DNA of 64,000 nucleotides from Acidobacteria bacterium RIFCSPLOWO2_12_FULL_66_21. GTDB lineage: Bacteria; Acidobacteriota; Vicinamibacteria; Vicinamibacterales; 2-12-FULL-66-21. Shown here piece after piece: positions 24,298 through 33,042 of the stretch (its first letter is position 1; the number at the start of each line of letters is the position of its first letter). The stretch lies in the NCBI GenBank assembly GCA_001767455.1, contig MELC01000022.1, positions 1 through 64,000 on the forward strand, read 5' to 3'. The translations under genes were made by a program, and so were the position numbers. The notes below the pieces were generated by a model. That model ran no database searches and had not been told where the DNA came from. It was given only the letters and a program-made list of their open reading frames with translations.

Positions 24298-26463
24298 TTA
24301 TTGCTTCTTTTTTGCCGGTGCCTCCGCGGGTTTCGGCACGAGCCTGATTTGTCCGGCCGCCTCGCGCGCGCGCAGCACGGCCATCACGGCGGAGAGCGGC
24401 ACCGGCTCGAACTCGCCCGTCAGGAAGTCGCGGATCTCGAGCGCGGTCTTCTTCTTGCCGAGCAGGATCGTGAGCTCCGCGCCCATGTGCTGCGGCAGCG
24501 ACGGCCCGGCCGCGCCGCGGCCGCCGCCCGGCCCGCGGCCGCCGCCAGCCGCGGCACCGCGCGCGCCGGCAGTGCCGCGCCCGCCGCCGGCGCATCCGGA
24601 GAAGGTCGCCCCGTTGACGCACTCGACAAGAAGGGCGGCCGCCTCCTTCTCCTCCGCCGTCATGGGCGGATCGAACGCCGGCTGGGTGTTCAGCCGCTGC
24701 GCATGAAGCACGTAGGACGCGCGCGCCTCCTCGAGGACCGCCGCGCTCGTCTTGTCGATGGCCGCCGCGATCGCCGCGAGACGCTTCGACGCCTCGGCGG
24801 GATCCGGATAGAGAACGGCCGAAGACAGGACGACAGCCTTCTCGACCTCCGCCTGATGACGGATGGTGGCCCGGGCGTCCTTCCACGCCGCGTGCAGCGC
24901 CTCGGGAGTCGCGGCATCCGCCAGATAGTTGATCCCCTTGCGCTCGGAGTCGCCGATGCGCTCGGTGCCGCGGCCCAGGTTCTCCGTCGTCACACGCCCC
25001 GCGAGCGTGTCGCCGCCGGTCGCGATCACGGCGAGCGCGCCCGTGCCGACAATCGCCGCCCGTCTGTACTGCGTCGGGTCCTGCTTGTCGGGCGTGTCCT
25101 GCGAGGAGTGGTACCACATGTCGGGCCAGGTGATGAACATGACGGCCGGTATGCCGTGCTGCATGTAGGTGACGTGATCGCTCGCCCCGTAGTGCTTGTC
25201 GATCTTGATGTAGAAGGCGTCGCTGCTGCCGTTCGGCGAGGTGATCTCCACGCTCGGCGCGTACCCGTTGCCGCGGTAGCGCACCCGCTCGCGCGTCAGC
25301 TCGGAGACGTATTCCATCATGCTCTGCGCGACGTCGTTGATGTACGACGGGAACGTGTCGGGCGTGCGCTGCAGAATCCAGTAGCTCCGGCTCATGGTGA
25401 GGCGGATGGCCTCCATGTCGAAGTTCAGGTCGCCGATGATGGCCTTCGCCTTCTCCGGGTGCGCGTTGAACCACGCGTTGGTGCCGCTGATCTCCTGCAC
25501 CCAGTTGAAGTTGATCGTCCGCTTCGGCTTCGGCAGCTTTCCTTCGTTGATCAACTTCAGGTACGCGCGGCCGATCTCGAGCGTCAGCGCGCAGCCGGAA
25601 TTGTCGTCGTTGGCGCCCTGCTTGATGTAGCCCTCGAACAGGTGCCCGCCGATCGCCACTTCCTGCGTCGTGCTGAGGTCGCCGGGGATCTCGGCGTGGA
25701 CGATTTCCTGCTTGTTCGGCACCTGCTCGCTCTTCGTCACGGAGCGAATCGTCACCTTCTGCCCGCGAGTGAGCTCGGTCTCGAGCAGCCGGGCGGTGCG
25801 GGGCGACAGCGCCCACGCCGCCGTCCCCGGCTGCGCCGTCACGTTCGTCGAGACGATCGCGGTCGGGTAATCCACCGCCCGGGCGCCCGGTCCGATCGCG
25901 GCGATGCCCAGCGCGCCGATCGCGCCGGCCGCCACCGCGCGGGCGTAGATGCCGCCGAGGCCGCTCGGGGCGAGCGACAGCACGAACTTCCCCTTGAGGT
26001 CCTTCCCCTCGAAGTCCTGCGCCGTGCCCTGGCCCACGCCGACAAGCTCCCCGGTGATGTCCGCGTTGGCATTGCCGGACGCGAGCGACTCGGGGATGTC
26101 ATGGATGTCGTACAGCTTCCGGCTCGACGGCGCCGTCATCCACAGCTCGCCCACGACGGGCTGCCACGTCTGTCCCGTCGGGTAGTCCTCGATGGCGACG
26201 TTGCTGAAACCGTACTCTTTCGCGAGCCTGGCCATCACCTCGCTCTCGCGGAAGTGTCCCTGATACTCGGATGGCGGGCGCACGAACTGGTACGGCACGA
26301 GCTGCAGCACGTGGTGCATCGCGCGCTCGCCCGACGCCTCGTTGATGATCGCGCGCATGTCCTCGGACGACAGCAGCGTCCGATCCTCGCGCTCCTGGGC
26401 GGGTATGACGGCGGTCGCGGCCGCGCAGGCGACGGCGGCCAGCATGACTCTTCGGAATCGCAT
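24298..26463 (-). CDS. Secreted M28-family peptidase with PA domain; unusual active-site Glu
   Basis: 721 residues from ATG at 26463, with GAGGAGAAG upstream. Signal peptide about 1-22. A protease-associated (PA) domain (about 100-240) is inserted before the M28 core. The core has GGHLFEGYIKQGANDDNSGC (first His and Asp), then VQEISGT where other M28 enzymes have GEE, then NFDMEAI and the final His in MWYHSSQDTPD. The catalytic Glu before the metal-ligand Glu is thus Gln, so activity may be altered. A Gly/Arg-rich linker follows near 625-655. It is linked to PAP2 downstream and a universal stress protein 10 bases upstream. Confidence 0.85.
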   Translation of the reverse strand: MRFRRVMLAAVACAAATAVIPAQEREDRTLLSSEDMRAIINEASGERAMHHVLQLVPYQFVRPPSEYQGHFRESEVMARLAKEYGFSNVAIEDYPTGQTWQPVVGELWMTAPSSRKLYDIHDIPESLASGNANADITGELVGVGQGTAQDFEGKDLKGKFVLSLAPSGLGGIYARAVAAGAIGALGIAAIGPGARAVDYPTAIVSTNVTAQPGTAAWALSPRTARLLETELTRGQKVTIRSVTKSEQVPNKQEIVHAEIPGDLSTTQEVAIGGHLFEGYIKQGANDDNSGCALTLEIGRAYLKLINEGKLPKPKRTINFNWVQEISGTNAWFNAHPEKAKAIIGDLNFDMEAIRLTMSRSYWILQRTPDTFPSYINDVAQSMMEYVSELTRERVRYRGNGYAPSVEITSPNGSSDAFYIKIDKHYGASDHVTYMQHGIPAVMFITWPDMWYHSSQDTPDKQDPTQYRRAAIVGTGALAVIATGGDTLAGRVTTENLGRGTERIGDSERKGINYLADAATPEALHAAWKDARATIRHQAEVEKAVVLSSAVLYPDPAEASKRLAAIAAAIDKTSAAVLEEARASYVLHAQRLNTQPAFDPPMTAEEKEAAALLVECVNGATFSGCAGGGRGTAGARGAAAGGGRGPGGGRGAAGPSLPQHMGAELTILLGKKKTALEIRDFLTGEFEPVPLSAVMAVLRAREAAGQIRLVPKPAEAPAKKKQ

Positions 26464-26473
26464 CACCTTCTCC

Positions 26474-26908
26474 TCATCGGGCGGTCAGCGTCGCCCGTAC
26501 CATCAGCACCGGGACCGTGACGTTGTGCCGGACGCGGTCGGCGGTGCTGCCGTGAATCAGATCGTTCAGGAACCGGTGGCCGTGCGTCGACATCGCGATC
26601 AGGTCGACCCCTTCCTCGGCGGCCACCTTCACGAGCTGGGTGGCGGGGTCGCCCATGGCGAGCCGCGCACGCGCCTGGAGCCCGCGATCGACGAGCTCCC
26701 TGCACACGCGCTCGAGATAATCCCGATCCTCGCGCATCTCGTCCGACTCCCGGAGCTGGAGCTCCTCGAAGTTGCGCGCCGCCCACCCGTCGGCGACGTG
26801 CACCAGCAGCAGCTCGGCGCCGGTCAGCCGCGCGAGCTGCTCGATGTGCGCGAGCACCGTGCGATCCGCTTCCGAGTTCTCGATGGCGACGAGGATGTGG
26901 GTATACAT
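26474..26908 (-). CDS. Universal stress protein (UspA family)
   Basis: 144 residues, one Usp domain. It starts YTHILVAIENSEADRTVLAH, has LLLVHVAD, and ends with the ATP-binding loop pattern G-2x-G-9x-G-S/T as MSTHGHRFLNDLIHGSTADR, then VTVPVLMVR. The nucleotide site therefore looks intact. It lies 7 bases from the stop of the Nramp transporter gene and 10 bases before the M28 peptidase, so it is in one transcript with both. Such linkage to a metal transporter is often seen and may reflect a shared stress response. Confidence 0.9.
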   Translation of the reverse strand: MYTHILVAIENSEADRTVLAHIEQLARLTGAELLLVHVADGWAARNFEELQLRESDEMREDRDYLERVCRELVDRGLQARARLAMGDPATQLVKVAAEEGVDLIAMSTHGHRFLNDLIHGSTADRVRHNVTVPVLMVRATLTAR

Positions 26909-26915
26909 ACGCTCT

Positions 26916-28271
26916 CTAGAGGAAGGTCTGCCAGAGCAGCCATCCGTTGAGTGACGCGATGAGGACCGCGACGGGCCAGGCCAGCGCCATCATCCAGCGC
27001 GGCGCGGCGAGCGGCCCCATCTTGCGCTTGTCGCCGGTGAAGAGCACGAGCGGAAACACCGCGAACGGCAACTGGAGGCTGAGCACGACCTGGCTCAGGA
27101 TGAGCAGCGATCCCATCCCGCGCTCGCCGTAGAGATACACGGTGATCAGCGCGGGGATGATCGCGATCAGGCGCGTGATGAGGCGGCGCAGCCACGGCCG
27201 CAGCCGGATATTCAGGAACCCCTCCATCACGATCTGGCCGGCGAGCGTGCCGGTCAGCGTGGCGTTCTGGCCGGCGAACAGCAGCGCGAGCGCGAACAGC
27301 GTGCTCGCGGCCTGCGTGCCGAGCAGCGGCGTGAGCAGCTTGTAGGCGTCCGAGATGTCCGCGACGTCCTGGTGTCCGCTGCCGTGGAAGGTCGCCGCCG
27401 CCATCACGAGGATCGCGCCGTTGAGGAACAGCGCGAACATCAGCGCGACGGTCGAGTCGATCGTCGCGAACCGCACCGCTTCGCGCCGGCTCTCCGCCGT
27501 GTCCTGATACCTGCGCGTCTGGATGATGGACGAGTGCAGGTACAGGTTGTGCGGCATCACAGTCGCGCCGAGGATGCCGATCGCGATGTACAGCATCCCC
27601 GGATCCGCGACGATCCCACCGGCCGGAACGAACCCCTTGAGCACGCCGACGAGGTCCGGCCTCGCCAGGCCGAGCTGGATCGCGAACGATCCGGCGATCC
27701 CGAGAATGAGCAGCACGACGAGCGCTTCGACGTAGCGGAACTGGTACTGCTGCATGTAGAGGACGAGCAGCACGTCGAGCGACGTCAGGCACACGCCCCA
27801 CATCAGCGGCAGGCCGAACAGCAGGTTCAGCGCGATCGCGGACCCGATGACCTCCGCCAGGTCGCACGCCGCGATCGCCACCTCGCAGAGCAGCCACAGC
27901 ACGATCGTCGTGGGACGCGAGTAGTGATCGCGGCAGGCCTGCGCGAGATCGCGGCCGCTGGCAATCCCGAGCCGCAGGGCCAGGGCCTGCAGCAGGATCG
28001 CCATCAGGTTCGACATCATGATCACGCTGAGCAGCGTGTAGCCGTAGCGCGATCCGCCGGCCAGGTCCGTCGCCCAGTTGCCGGGATCCATGTAGCCCAC
28101 CGCCACGAGATACCCCGGACCCGCAAACGCCAGCAGCTTCTTCCAGAAGCTGCCGGTGAGCGGGATCGGGACGGTCCCATGGACCTCGGGCAGACTCACC
28201 ATCCTCCGTTTCTGCCGCCAGCCGTCCTGCTGCGTTCCGCCCGGACCTTTGCCGTCTTCCGCTGTCTCCAT
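26916..28271 (-). CDS. mntH: Nramp-family divalent metal transporter
   Basis: 451 residues, eleven to twelve membrane helices. The metal-binding motifs are present: DPGNWATDL in helix 1 (about residues 62-70) and the helix 6 motif MPHNLYLHS (about 230-238), both required for Mn2+/Fe2+ transport with protons. The N-terminal 30 residues are a polar cytoplasmic extension. It leads an operon with the universal stress protein and the M28 peptidase. No Mn or Fe regulator site is recognised upstream. Metal preference is likely Mn2+/Fe2+ but cannot be fixed by reading. Confidence 0.9.
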   Translation of the reverse strand: METAEDGKGPGGTQQDGWRQKRRMVSLPEVHGTVPIPLTGSFWKKLLAFAGPGYLVAVGYMDPGNWATDLAGGSRYGYTLLSVIMMSNLMAILLQALALRLGIASGRDLAQACRDHYSRPTTIVLWLLCEVAIAACDLAEVIGSAIALNLLFGLPLMWGVCLTSLDVLLVLYMQQYQFRYVEALVVLLILGIAGSFAIQLGLARPDLVGVLKGFVPAGGIVADPGMLYIAIGILGATVMPHNLYLHSSIIQTRRYQDTAESRREAVRFATIDSTVALMFALFLNGAILVMAAATFHGSGHQDVADISDAYKLLTPLLGTQAASTLFALALLFAGQNATLTGTLAGQIVMEGFLNIRLRPWLRRLITRLIAIIPALITVYLYGERGMGSLLILSQVVLSLQLPFAVFPLVLFTGDKRKMGPLAAPRWMMALAWPVAVLIASLNGWLLWQTFL

Positions 28272-28404
28272 CAGCCGCTTACGTTACACGACGCGTAACC
28301 CTTTACAGAAACAGAAAGCACCGGTAGTGCGAAGTCCTGAATCTACTGACAGTTAGCAGGCGGCGGATCCGGCGCGGCGCTTGCCACATGCGCTGGCGCG
28401 GGTA

Positions 28405-28464
28405 GGCAGCCCTGAAGGGCTGCGCAACACGCACGCGCATGTTGCGCAGGGCTTCAGCCCTGCC
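28405..28464. repeat. REP-like palindromic element, copy B
   Basis: GGCAGCCCTGAAGGGCTGCG followed by CAACA and, after 10 bases, the inverted TGTTG and CGCAGGGCTTCAGCCCTGCC. Near-perfect 25-base arms. It sits in the 5' region of the CHRD lipoprotein gene, ending 22 bases before its ATG. Copy A is at 12784-12914. Confidence 0.88.
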
Positions 28465-28485
28465 TCACTCGAGGAGGAAGGACCG

Positions 28486-29016
28486 ATGAAGCGAATCGCC
28501 GCCCTGACGTGTGCCGCGGCCCTGCTCGGTGGGTGCGGGAGCAGCCCGACCACGCCGACCAACACGCAGCCAAACACCATCGTCTTCACCGCGCAACTGA
28601 GCGCCGCGAACGAGGTGCCGCCGATCACCAACGCCGACGCCAACGCGCGCGGGACGGCGACCATTACGTTCAACCTGACGCGCGACGCGGCCGGCACGAT
28701 CACCGCGGCCACGGTCAACTTCGTCTACAACCTGAATGGCTTCCCCGCGGGGGCCCTCATCCGCCTCTCGCACATCCACGAGGGAGCCGCCGGCGTCGCT
28801 GGCGGCGTCAGGATCGACACGGGTCTGACCCCCGCCACCGCGATCACGCTCGCCGATGGCACCGCCACCAACGTCACCTTCTCGAACGTATCCGTAAAAC
28901 CGGAGGATTTGCAGCTCGTGGTGGCGATTATCGCCAATCCGTCCAACTACTACTTCAACGTCCATTCCGCGCTCAACCCGAGCGGCGCGGTCCGCGGACA
29001 GCTCGTGAAGCAGTAA
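28486..29016 (+). CDS. CHRD-domain lipoprotein
   Basis: 176 residues from ATG with AGGAGGAAGG upstream. Lipoprotein signal with lipobox LLGGC (Cys about 17), then a Thr-rich linker. A single CHRD domain follows: TAQLSAANEVPPI near residue 30, RLSHIHEGAAGVAGG, and the end ...YFNVHSALNPSGAVRGQL. CHRD domains (named after chordin) bind unknown ligands in bacteria, mostly in extracellular proteins. A period-9 repeat and a terminator follow the stop. The start is immediately downstream of a REP-like element. Confidence 0.88.
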   Translation: MKRIAALTCAAALLGGCGSSPTTPTNTQPNTIVFTAQLSAANEVPPITNADANARGTATITFNLTRDAAGTITAATVNFVYNLNGFPAGALIRLSHIHEGAAGVAGGVRIDTGLTPATAITLADGTATNVTFSNVSVKPEDLQLVVAIIANPSNYYFNVHSALNPSGAVRGQLVKQ

Positions 29017-29024
29017 CGCTGCAA

Positions 29025-29063
29025 CACGGAAGGCCACGGACGGCACGGAAGGACACGGAGGAC
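29025..29063. repeat. Short period-9/10 tandem array (CACGGAAGG type)
   Basis: Four imperfect units of CACGGAAGG/CACGGACGG between the CHRD stop and its terminator. Related to the longer inverted CACRAAGNN arrays at 47863-47973. Confidence 0.7.
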
Positions 29064-29110
29064 GACTTTGTGTTGACCGTGGTGCGGCGTGCAAGACGGT
29101 ACGATGAGAA

Positions 29111-29148
29111 GGGCCGGCGCAGACAACCTGCGCCGGCCCTTGTTTTTT
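29111..29148 (+). terminator. Intrinsic terminator of the CHRD gene
   Basis: A 12-base perfect stem GGGCCGGCGCAG / CTGCGCCGGCCC with a 5-base loop, followed by TTGTTTTTT. Confidence 0.9.
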
Positions 29149-29191
29149 CACAGGAGGAGGAGAGAAGGGGAGCCTGCCTCCCCTTCTCCTG

Positions 29192-31000
29192 TCAGTGCGT
29201 GCCGATCTTGCCGGTCTTCCCCTTGCCGACGCGCGGCCCCTTGTTGTCGCGCGCCGGCGCGTGATCGAGGTTGGCCACCCGCACGCCTGTCGAGTACACG
29301 AGCTGCGTGATCTGCGCCAGCTTCGGGAACTCGATCTTGCTCACCTCGTCGGTCAGCCCGTGATAGTCCGGGTGCAGGCCGGTCGTGTAGAAGATGATCG
29401 GGATGCCCTTCAAGGCGTAGCTGTAATGATCGCTGCGCGTGTAGATCGACTCCGGGTCCGCCGGATCGTTCATCTCGTAGTCGAGCGTCATCGGCTTCGC
29501 CATCTTCGCGTTGGCGTCCTCGCTGATGTTGTGCAGCTCGGTGCTGATCCGGTCCGAGCCGACGACGTACACGGTGTTCGCCTCGGTGGGCTTGTCGTCC
29601 CGGTTGCGGCCGATCATGTCGACGTTGAGCTGGGCGACGATCTTGTCGAGCGGAACGACGGGGAAATCCGCGTTGTAGCGCGACCCGTAGAGGCCCACCT
29701 CCTCGCCGGTGTGCCAGACGAACAGCAGCGACCGCTTCGGCTTCGGCCCGAGCGCGAACGCCTTGGCGAGCGCCATCTCCGCCACCGTTCCCGACCCGTC
29801 ATCGTCGGCGCCATTGCTGATGACGTCACCCGGCCTCGGCGTCGGCCGCGTGGACTGCCCGCCGCGACCGCCGCCGCGGCCCGCCGGCGCCGCCGCTTCG
29901 CGGTAGCCGATGTGGTCGTAGTGGGCGCCGAAGGCGACGTAGGTGTCCTTCAGTTTCGGATCGCTGCCGGGAACGATTCCGACGACGTTGTGCGACAATC
30001 GCGTGCGAACGATGGTGTAGTCGGCGGCGACGTTGACCGTGACCTTCACGCCCTTGAGCGCGAAGGGCGGGAGCGCTTCCTGCCCGGTCGCCTTGTCCTT
30101 CAGCTCGGCGTATTTCACGTCGGAGCCGCTGAACAGGAACTCGAAGAAGTCGTCGGTGGCGGTCAGCGTCGGGGTGACTGGCTGGTCGTACCGCTGCACG
30201 GTCGTGAAGTCGCCGTTGTCGGGCTGCGCGGCGGCACCGCCGCGCCCCGCGGGCGGCTGCGCCGCGGGAGCGCCCTGGCCGCGCCCACGCGCCGCGTCCG
30301 GCGCGGGCGCCGCTGCCGGCGCGCCTGGCGCACCTGGGACAGCGGCACCGGGCGCACCGCGTCCACCTCGCCCGCCGCCAGGCGGGCTGACGACGGCGAT
30401 GGCCCCCTTCTCAATCGCGTTGCGGCTCCGCGCGCCAAGCAGGCGACGCGATTCCGGACCGACGGTCTTGGGCCCCTGGGGTCCGAGCCAGATGACGATC
30501 TTCCCCTTCGGATTGACGTTCGCGTAGTCGTCGATCTGCTTGTCGGGAATCTGCAGCCCGTAGCCGACGAACTGGATCTGGTCGCCAGCGATCGTCTGCC
30601 CGCCCCCCATGTTCCTCGGGAACGTGATCCCTTCCCCATCTTTGAAGGTGCGCTGCTGGCCGTTCACGTCCACGGTCACCGAAGCGTTGCTCGTCGTGCG
30701 GACGCCGAGCACCTTCACGGTCTGGAAGTAGGTGCCGTTGTCGCCGGCCGGCTTGACGCCCCATTCCTTCAGATGATCGGCGATGTACGCACCGGCGAGG
30801 CCGAGGCCCTCGGTGAAGATCTGGCGTCCCTGGAGTTCGTCGGACGCGATATAGCTCAACCAGTCCTTCAGCTCGGCTGGCGTGATCGAATTGACGCCGC
30901 CGGCGGCGGACCGGGCCGGCGCGGCCGGCTTTTGCGCGCCCAGCCCGGCGACGAGGGCAGAGACGAGGAGCGTAGAGACAAGAAATCTGCGGGATCGCAT
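29192..31000 (-). CDS. Secreted M28 peptidase with PA domain and Gly/Pro-rich linker
   Basis: 602 residues with a signal peptide (about 1-22). A PA domain surrounds a Gly/Arg/Ala/Pro-rich linker near residues 210-265. The M28 core is complete: HYDHIGY (about 360), ADDDGSGT (395), TGEEVGL (430), NVDMIGRNRD (455) and the final His in RSDHYSYALKGIP (525), so two zinc ions and the catalytic Glu should be present. It is predicted to be an extracellular aminopeptidase or glutamate carboxypeptidase-like enzyme. A long GC-rich inverted repeat follows its stop and may act as a terminator, though without a T run. It is transcribed separately from the amidase-like gene upstream by about 110 bases. Confidence 0.9.
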   Translation of the reverse strand: MRSRRFLVSTLLVSALVAGLGAQKPAAPARSAAGGVNSITPAELKDWLSYIASDELQGRQIFTEGLGLAGAYIADHLKEWGVKPAGDNGTYFQTVKVLGVRTTSNASVTVDVNGQQRTFKDGEGITFPRNMGGGQTIAGDQIQFVGYGLQIPDKQIDDYANVNPKGKIVIWLGPQGPKTVGPESRRLLGARSRNAIEKGAIAVVSPPGGGRGGRGAPGAAVPGAPGAPAAAPAPDAARGRGQGAPAAQPPAGRGGAAAQPDNGDFTTVQRYDQPVTPTLTATDDFFEFLFSGSDVKYAELKDKATGQEALPPFALKGVKVTVNVAADYTIVRTRLSHNVVGIVPGSDPKLKDTYVAFGAHYDHIGYREAAAPAGRGGGRGGQSTRPTPRPGDVISNGADDDGSGTVAEMALAKAFALGPKPKRSLLFVWHTGEEVGLYGSRYNADFPVVPLDKIVAQLNVDMIGRNRDDKPTEANTVYVVGSDRISTELHNISEDANAKMAKPMTLDYEMNDPADPESIYTRSDHYSYALKGIPIIFYTTGLHPDYHGLTDEVSKIEFPKLAQITQLVYSTGVRVANLDHAPARDNKGPRVGKGKTGKIGTH

Positions 31001-31111
31001 AGAGGGCTGTCCTCCAGAAAACTGACAGTGCGTCGGATACGGACGGACCCGGACGGAAACCGCCCGAAACGAAGGCGATACACGGGGATACGCCGCGCCG
31101 CGCGCGGCCGC

Positions 31112-32137
31112 TTACTTGCGGAAGATTTCCCTGGGCATCTTCACATGGACCCCGACCTTCTGGTCCACCAGTTGGGTGACGATGACGTTGCCCGCGATGC
31201 TCGTGAGTTGATACGCCTCCTGCTTGTCGAGGCCGCGCGTCGCGACGAGAAAATCGATCATCTCCTGGATCGCGATCTTCGTGGCCTTGGTCAGGTCTTC
31301 GTCGGTGCCCATGGTGATGTAGTCGGTCGGCGTCTCGGCGCGCGGCCAGGCGAGCGTCATCCCCTTGCGCACGACGAGCTGCAGGCGCCCCCGCAGCGAT
31401 GTCTCGATCGCGGTCTGATCGACCTCGCCGTCGCCTTGCGCCGCGTGTCCGTCGCCCACTTCGAAGAGCGCCCCCGCCACGTGCACCGGGATGAACAGCG
31501 TGGTGCCGGACACGAGCTCGCGGTTGTCGAGGTTGCCGGCATGCGTGCCCGGCGGCGTGCTGCTGACGCGACCCGCCGAGGCGGGCGGCGCCACGCCCAT
31601 GCTGCCGAAGAACGGCTTCAGCGGCACGACGATGCCTGGCGCGAACGCCGCGGTCATCTTTTTCTTGTCGAGCGGAATGATCTTCGTGCCGCCGGTCGGC
31701 TTGCAGTTCTCGCGAAGAAAGCCGCTGCAGCCGTTGTAGCCGTACGGGATGGCGAGATCGATCGCGAGGATGCGCACTTCGAGCGCATCGCCGGGCTCCG
31801 CTCCCTCGACGTACACCGGGCCGGTCAGGATGTGACCGCCGGGGCCTTTGTCGGTCACGGCGTCCACAACGGCGCGCAGTGAGGCTTGAATATCGTCAGG
31901 CTTCACTCCGGCTGCCTCGAGCCGGCGCGGCGTGTTGGTCAGGAGCGTATCGACGTCGATGATGTCCCCCGACCTGATGCGAAGGACCGGTTTCGCCTCG
32001 GACCAGTAGTAGCCGTAGGCGACCGTTTGCGGCGTCGCCTCGAGCCGATGCGTCACGGGCTTTCCCGACTGCGCCCCGGCGCGGATCGGAACGAGCACCA
32101 GCGCCAGCGCCGCAAACAGAATCGTGATTCGCGTCAT
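31112..32137 (-). CDS. Exported acetamidase/formamidase-family protein
   Basis: 341 residues of the FmdA/AmdA family, which hydrolyse formamide or acetamide to ammonia and acid. This copy has a signal peptide (about 1-22), which cytoplasmic members lack. Recognisable blocks are DTLLTNTPRR, ILTGPVYVEGAEPGDALEVR, FFGSMGVAPP, THAGNLDNRELVSGTTLFIP and VGDGHAAQGDGEV, with the metal-binding His/Asp residues of the family. The C-terminal end (KVGVHVKMPREIFRK) is typical. Paired on the minus strand with the M28 peptidase. An exported form may release ammonia from amides outside the cell; substrate not known. Confidence 0.87.
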   Translation of the reverse strand: MTRITILFAALALVLVPIRAGAQSGKPVTHRLEATPQTVAYGYYWSEAKPVLRIRSGDIIDVDTLLTNTPRRLEAAGVKPDDIQASLRAVVDAVTDKGPGGHILTGPVYVEGAEPGDALEVRILAIDLAIPYGYNGCSGFLRENCKPTGGTKIIPLDKKKMTAAFAPGIVVPLKPFFGSMGVAPPASAGRVSSTPPGTHAGNLDNRELVSGTTLFIPVHVAGALFEVGDGHAAQGDGEVDQTAIETSLRGRLQLVVRKGMTLAWPRAETPTDYITMGTDEDLTKATKIAIQEMIDFLVATRGLDKQEAYQLTSIAGNVIVTQLVDQKVGVHVKMPREIFRK

Positions 32138-32145
32138 GGGTGCAT

Positions 32146-32198
32146 TCTACAATTCACCAACCCACCAATTCACCAATTCGCCAATTCGCCAAGTTCTG
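32146..32198. repeat. Period-8 tandem array (CACCAATT/CGCCAATT)
   Basis: About five units: CACCAACC, CACCAATT, CACCAATT, CGCCAATT, CGCCAAGT. Immediately upstream of the formamidase-type gene start, in the gap before the small membrane protein at 32359. Confidence 0.75.
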
Positions 32199-32358
32199 TC
32201 AGGCCCCCGCCGAATGTGTAACGCAGCGGAATGCAGCACGGGGCGCGCGGAGGCCCAAGACGCTGCGATTCAATCACTTCGCGGCCTCACCGCTTGCGGC
32301 ATTTCATTTGCGGGTGGCCCGGTCACCGGCGCTGCATCACCGAAGGGGGAGGCGAACC

Positions 32359-32499
32359 ATGAGGCTCAGCGTAGGGTGGACTCTCGGCGCCGCGGTCGGC
32401 GTCATCGTCGTGATGCTGTTCTTCGCTATCGTCGCGGCGCGGATGGTCCAGACGCCTGCGGCGGCCCAATCACCGCAGGCGACCGAATCGCGCCGCTGA
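32359..32499 (+). CDS. Small single-helix membrane protein
   Basis: 46 residues from an ATG with GGGGAGGCG upstream. One membrane helix (about 5-27, GWTLGAAVGVIVVMLFFAIV) and a short polar tail, AAQSPQATESRR. Proteins this small are easily missed. The good ribosome site and membrane-helix composition support it. No function can be assigned. Confidence 0.5.
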   Translation: MRLSVGWTLGAAVGVIVVMLFFAIVAARMVQTPAAAQSPQATESRR

Positions 32500-32802
32500 G
32501 GCTGCCGGTTGCGAGCCGCGAGGCTCAAACGTCCCTCTTGACTCGGGGCGGCGGCGGATCCATGCTGTGGCCAACTCGCCCCGTCAGGAGGCTAACCGTG
32601 GACGCACCACCGGACGGAGAGCGAGCCTGACGGGGTTCTGCCGCACCGCGCCGCACGGCTTCCGGATCGACATCCGGGCACGCGGTCCCAACCATTCCGG
32701 CGACAGGACCCCGGCCAGGCTCCTCTGACCCTTCCTCCCGCCCGCGCCGCCGATCCTCCTCGATCCTTGCATCCGCATGGGCTCTCGGAGCACACTATAC
32801 AC
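32500..32802. other. Intergenic region with a long inverted repeat
   Basis: A 10-base inverted repeat, CCCCGTCAGG (32579-32588) and CCTGACGGGG (32626-32635), encloses a strong-looking ribosome site (AGGAGG) and a 10-codon GTG frame ending in TGA. It may be a leader or chance. There is no other gene-like feature before vapB. Confidence 0.35.
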
Positions 32803-33042
32803 ATGAAACGTACAAATCTTGTGCTCAATGAAGATCTGCTCGAGGAGGCCGTCCGCCTGGGCGGCGAGCGGACGTACTCGCGGACTGTCGAGCGCGCGCT
32901 CGAGGAATTCGTCCGGCGAAGGAAGGCCCGACGGATTCTCGAGCTGACGGGCAGCGGGTTGTGGGAGGGCGATTTGTCTGTCGTGCGCGAGGATGCCGCC
33001 ACGTACCGGCCCCGCGGAAAGTCCCGCCGTGGTACTCGTTGA
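32803..33042 (+). CDS. vapB: VapB-type antitoxin
   Basis: 79 residues. It starts MKRTNLVLNEDLLEEAVRLG and continues TYSRTVERALEEFVRRRKAR, the pattern of the ribbon-helix-helix / DUF2191-type VapB antitoxins. The rest (ILELTGSGLWEGDLSVVRED) is the toxin-binding tail. The VapC toxin gene overlaps the end by 14 bases, the usual arrangement. VapB neutralises VapC and the pair represses its own promoter. A TATAC-like -10 region lies just upstream (ACACTATACACATG), giving a short leader. The end is followed directly by the toxin. Confidence 0.87.
   Translation: MKRTNLVLNEDLLEEAVRLGGERTYSRTVERALEEFVRRRKARRILELTGSGLWEGDLSVVREDAATYRPRGKSRRGTR

Noticed and set aside
24034..26520. Long plus-strand frame opposite the M28 gene
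   Set aside because: Same reasoning: antisense to a gene with signal peptide and metal-site motifs; composition is that of a shadow frame.
29195..31882. Long plus-strand frame opposite the second M28 and amidase genes
   Set aside because: No domain, no start signal, and it spans two genes and an intergenic gap.
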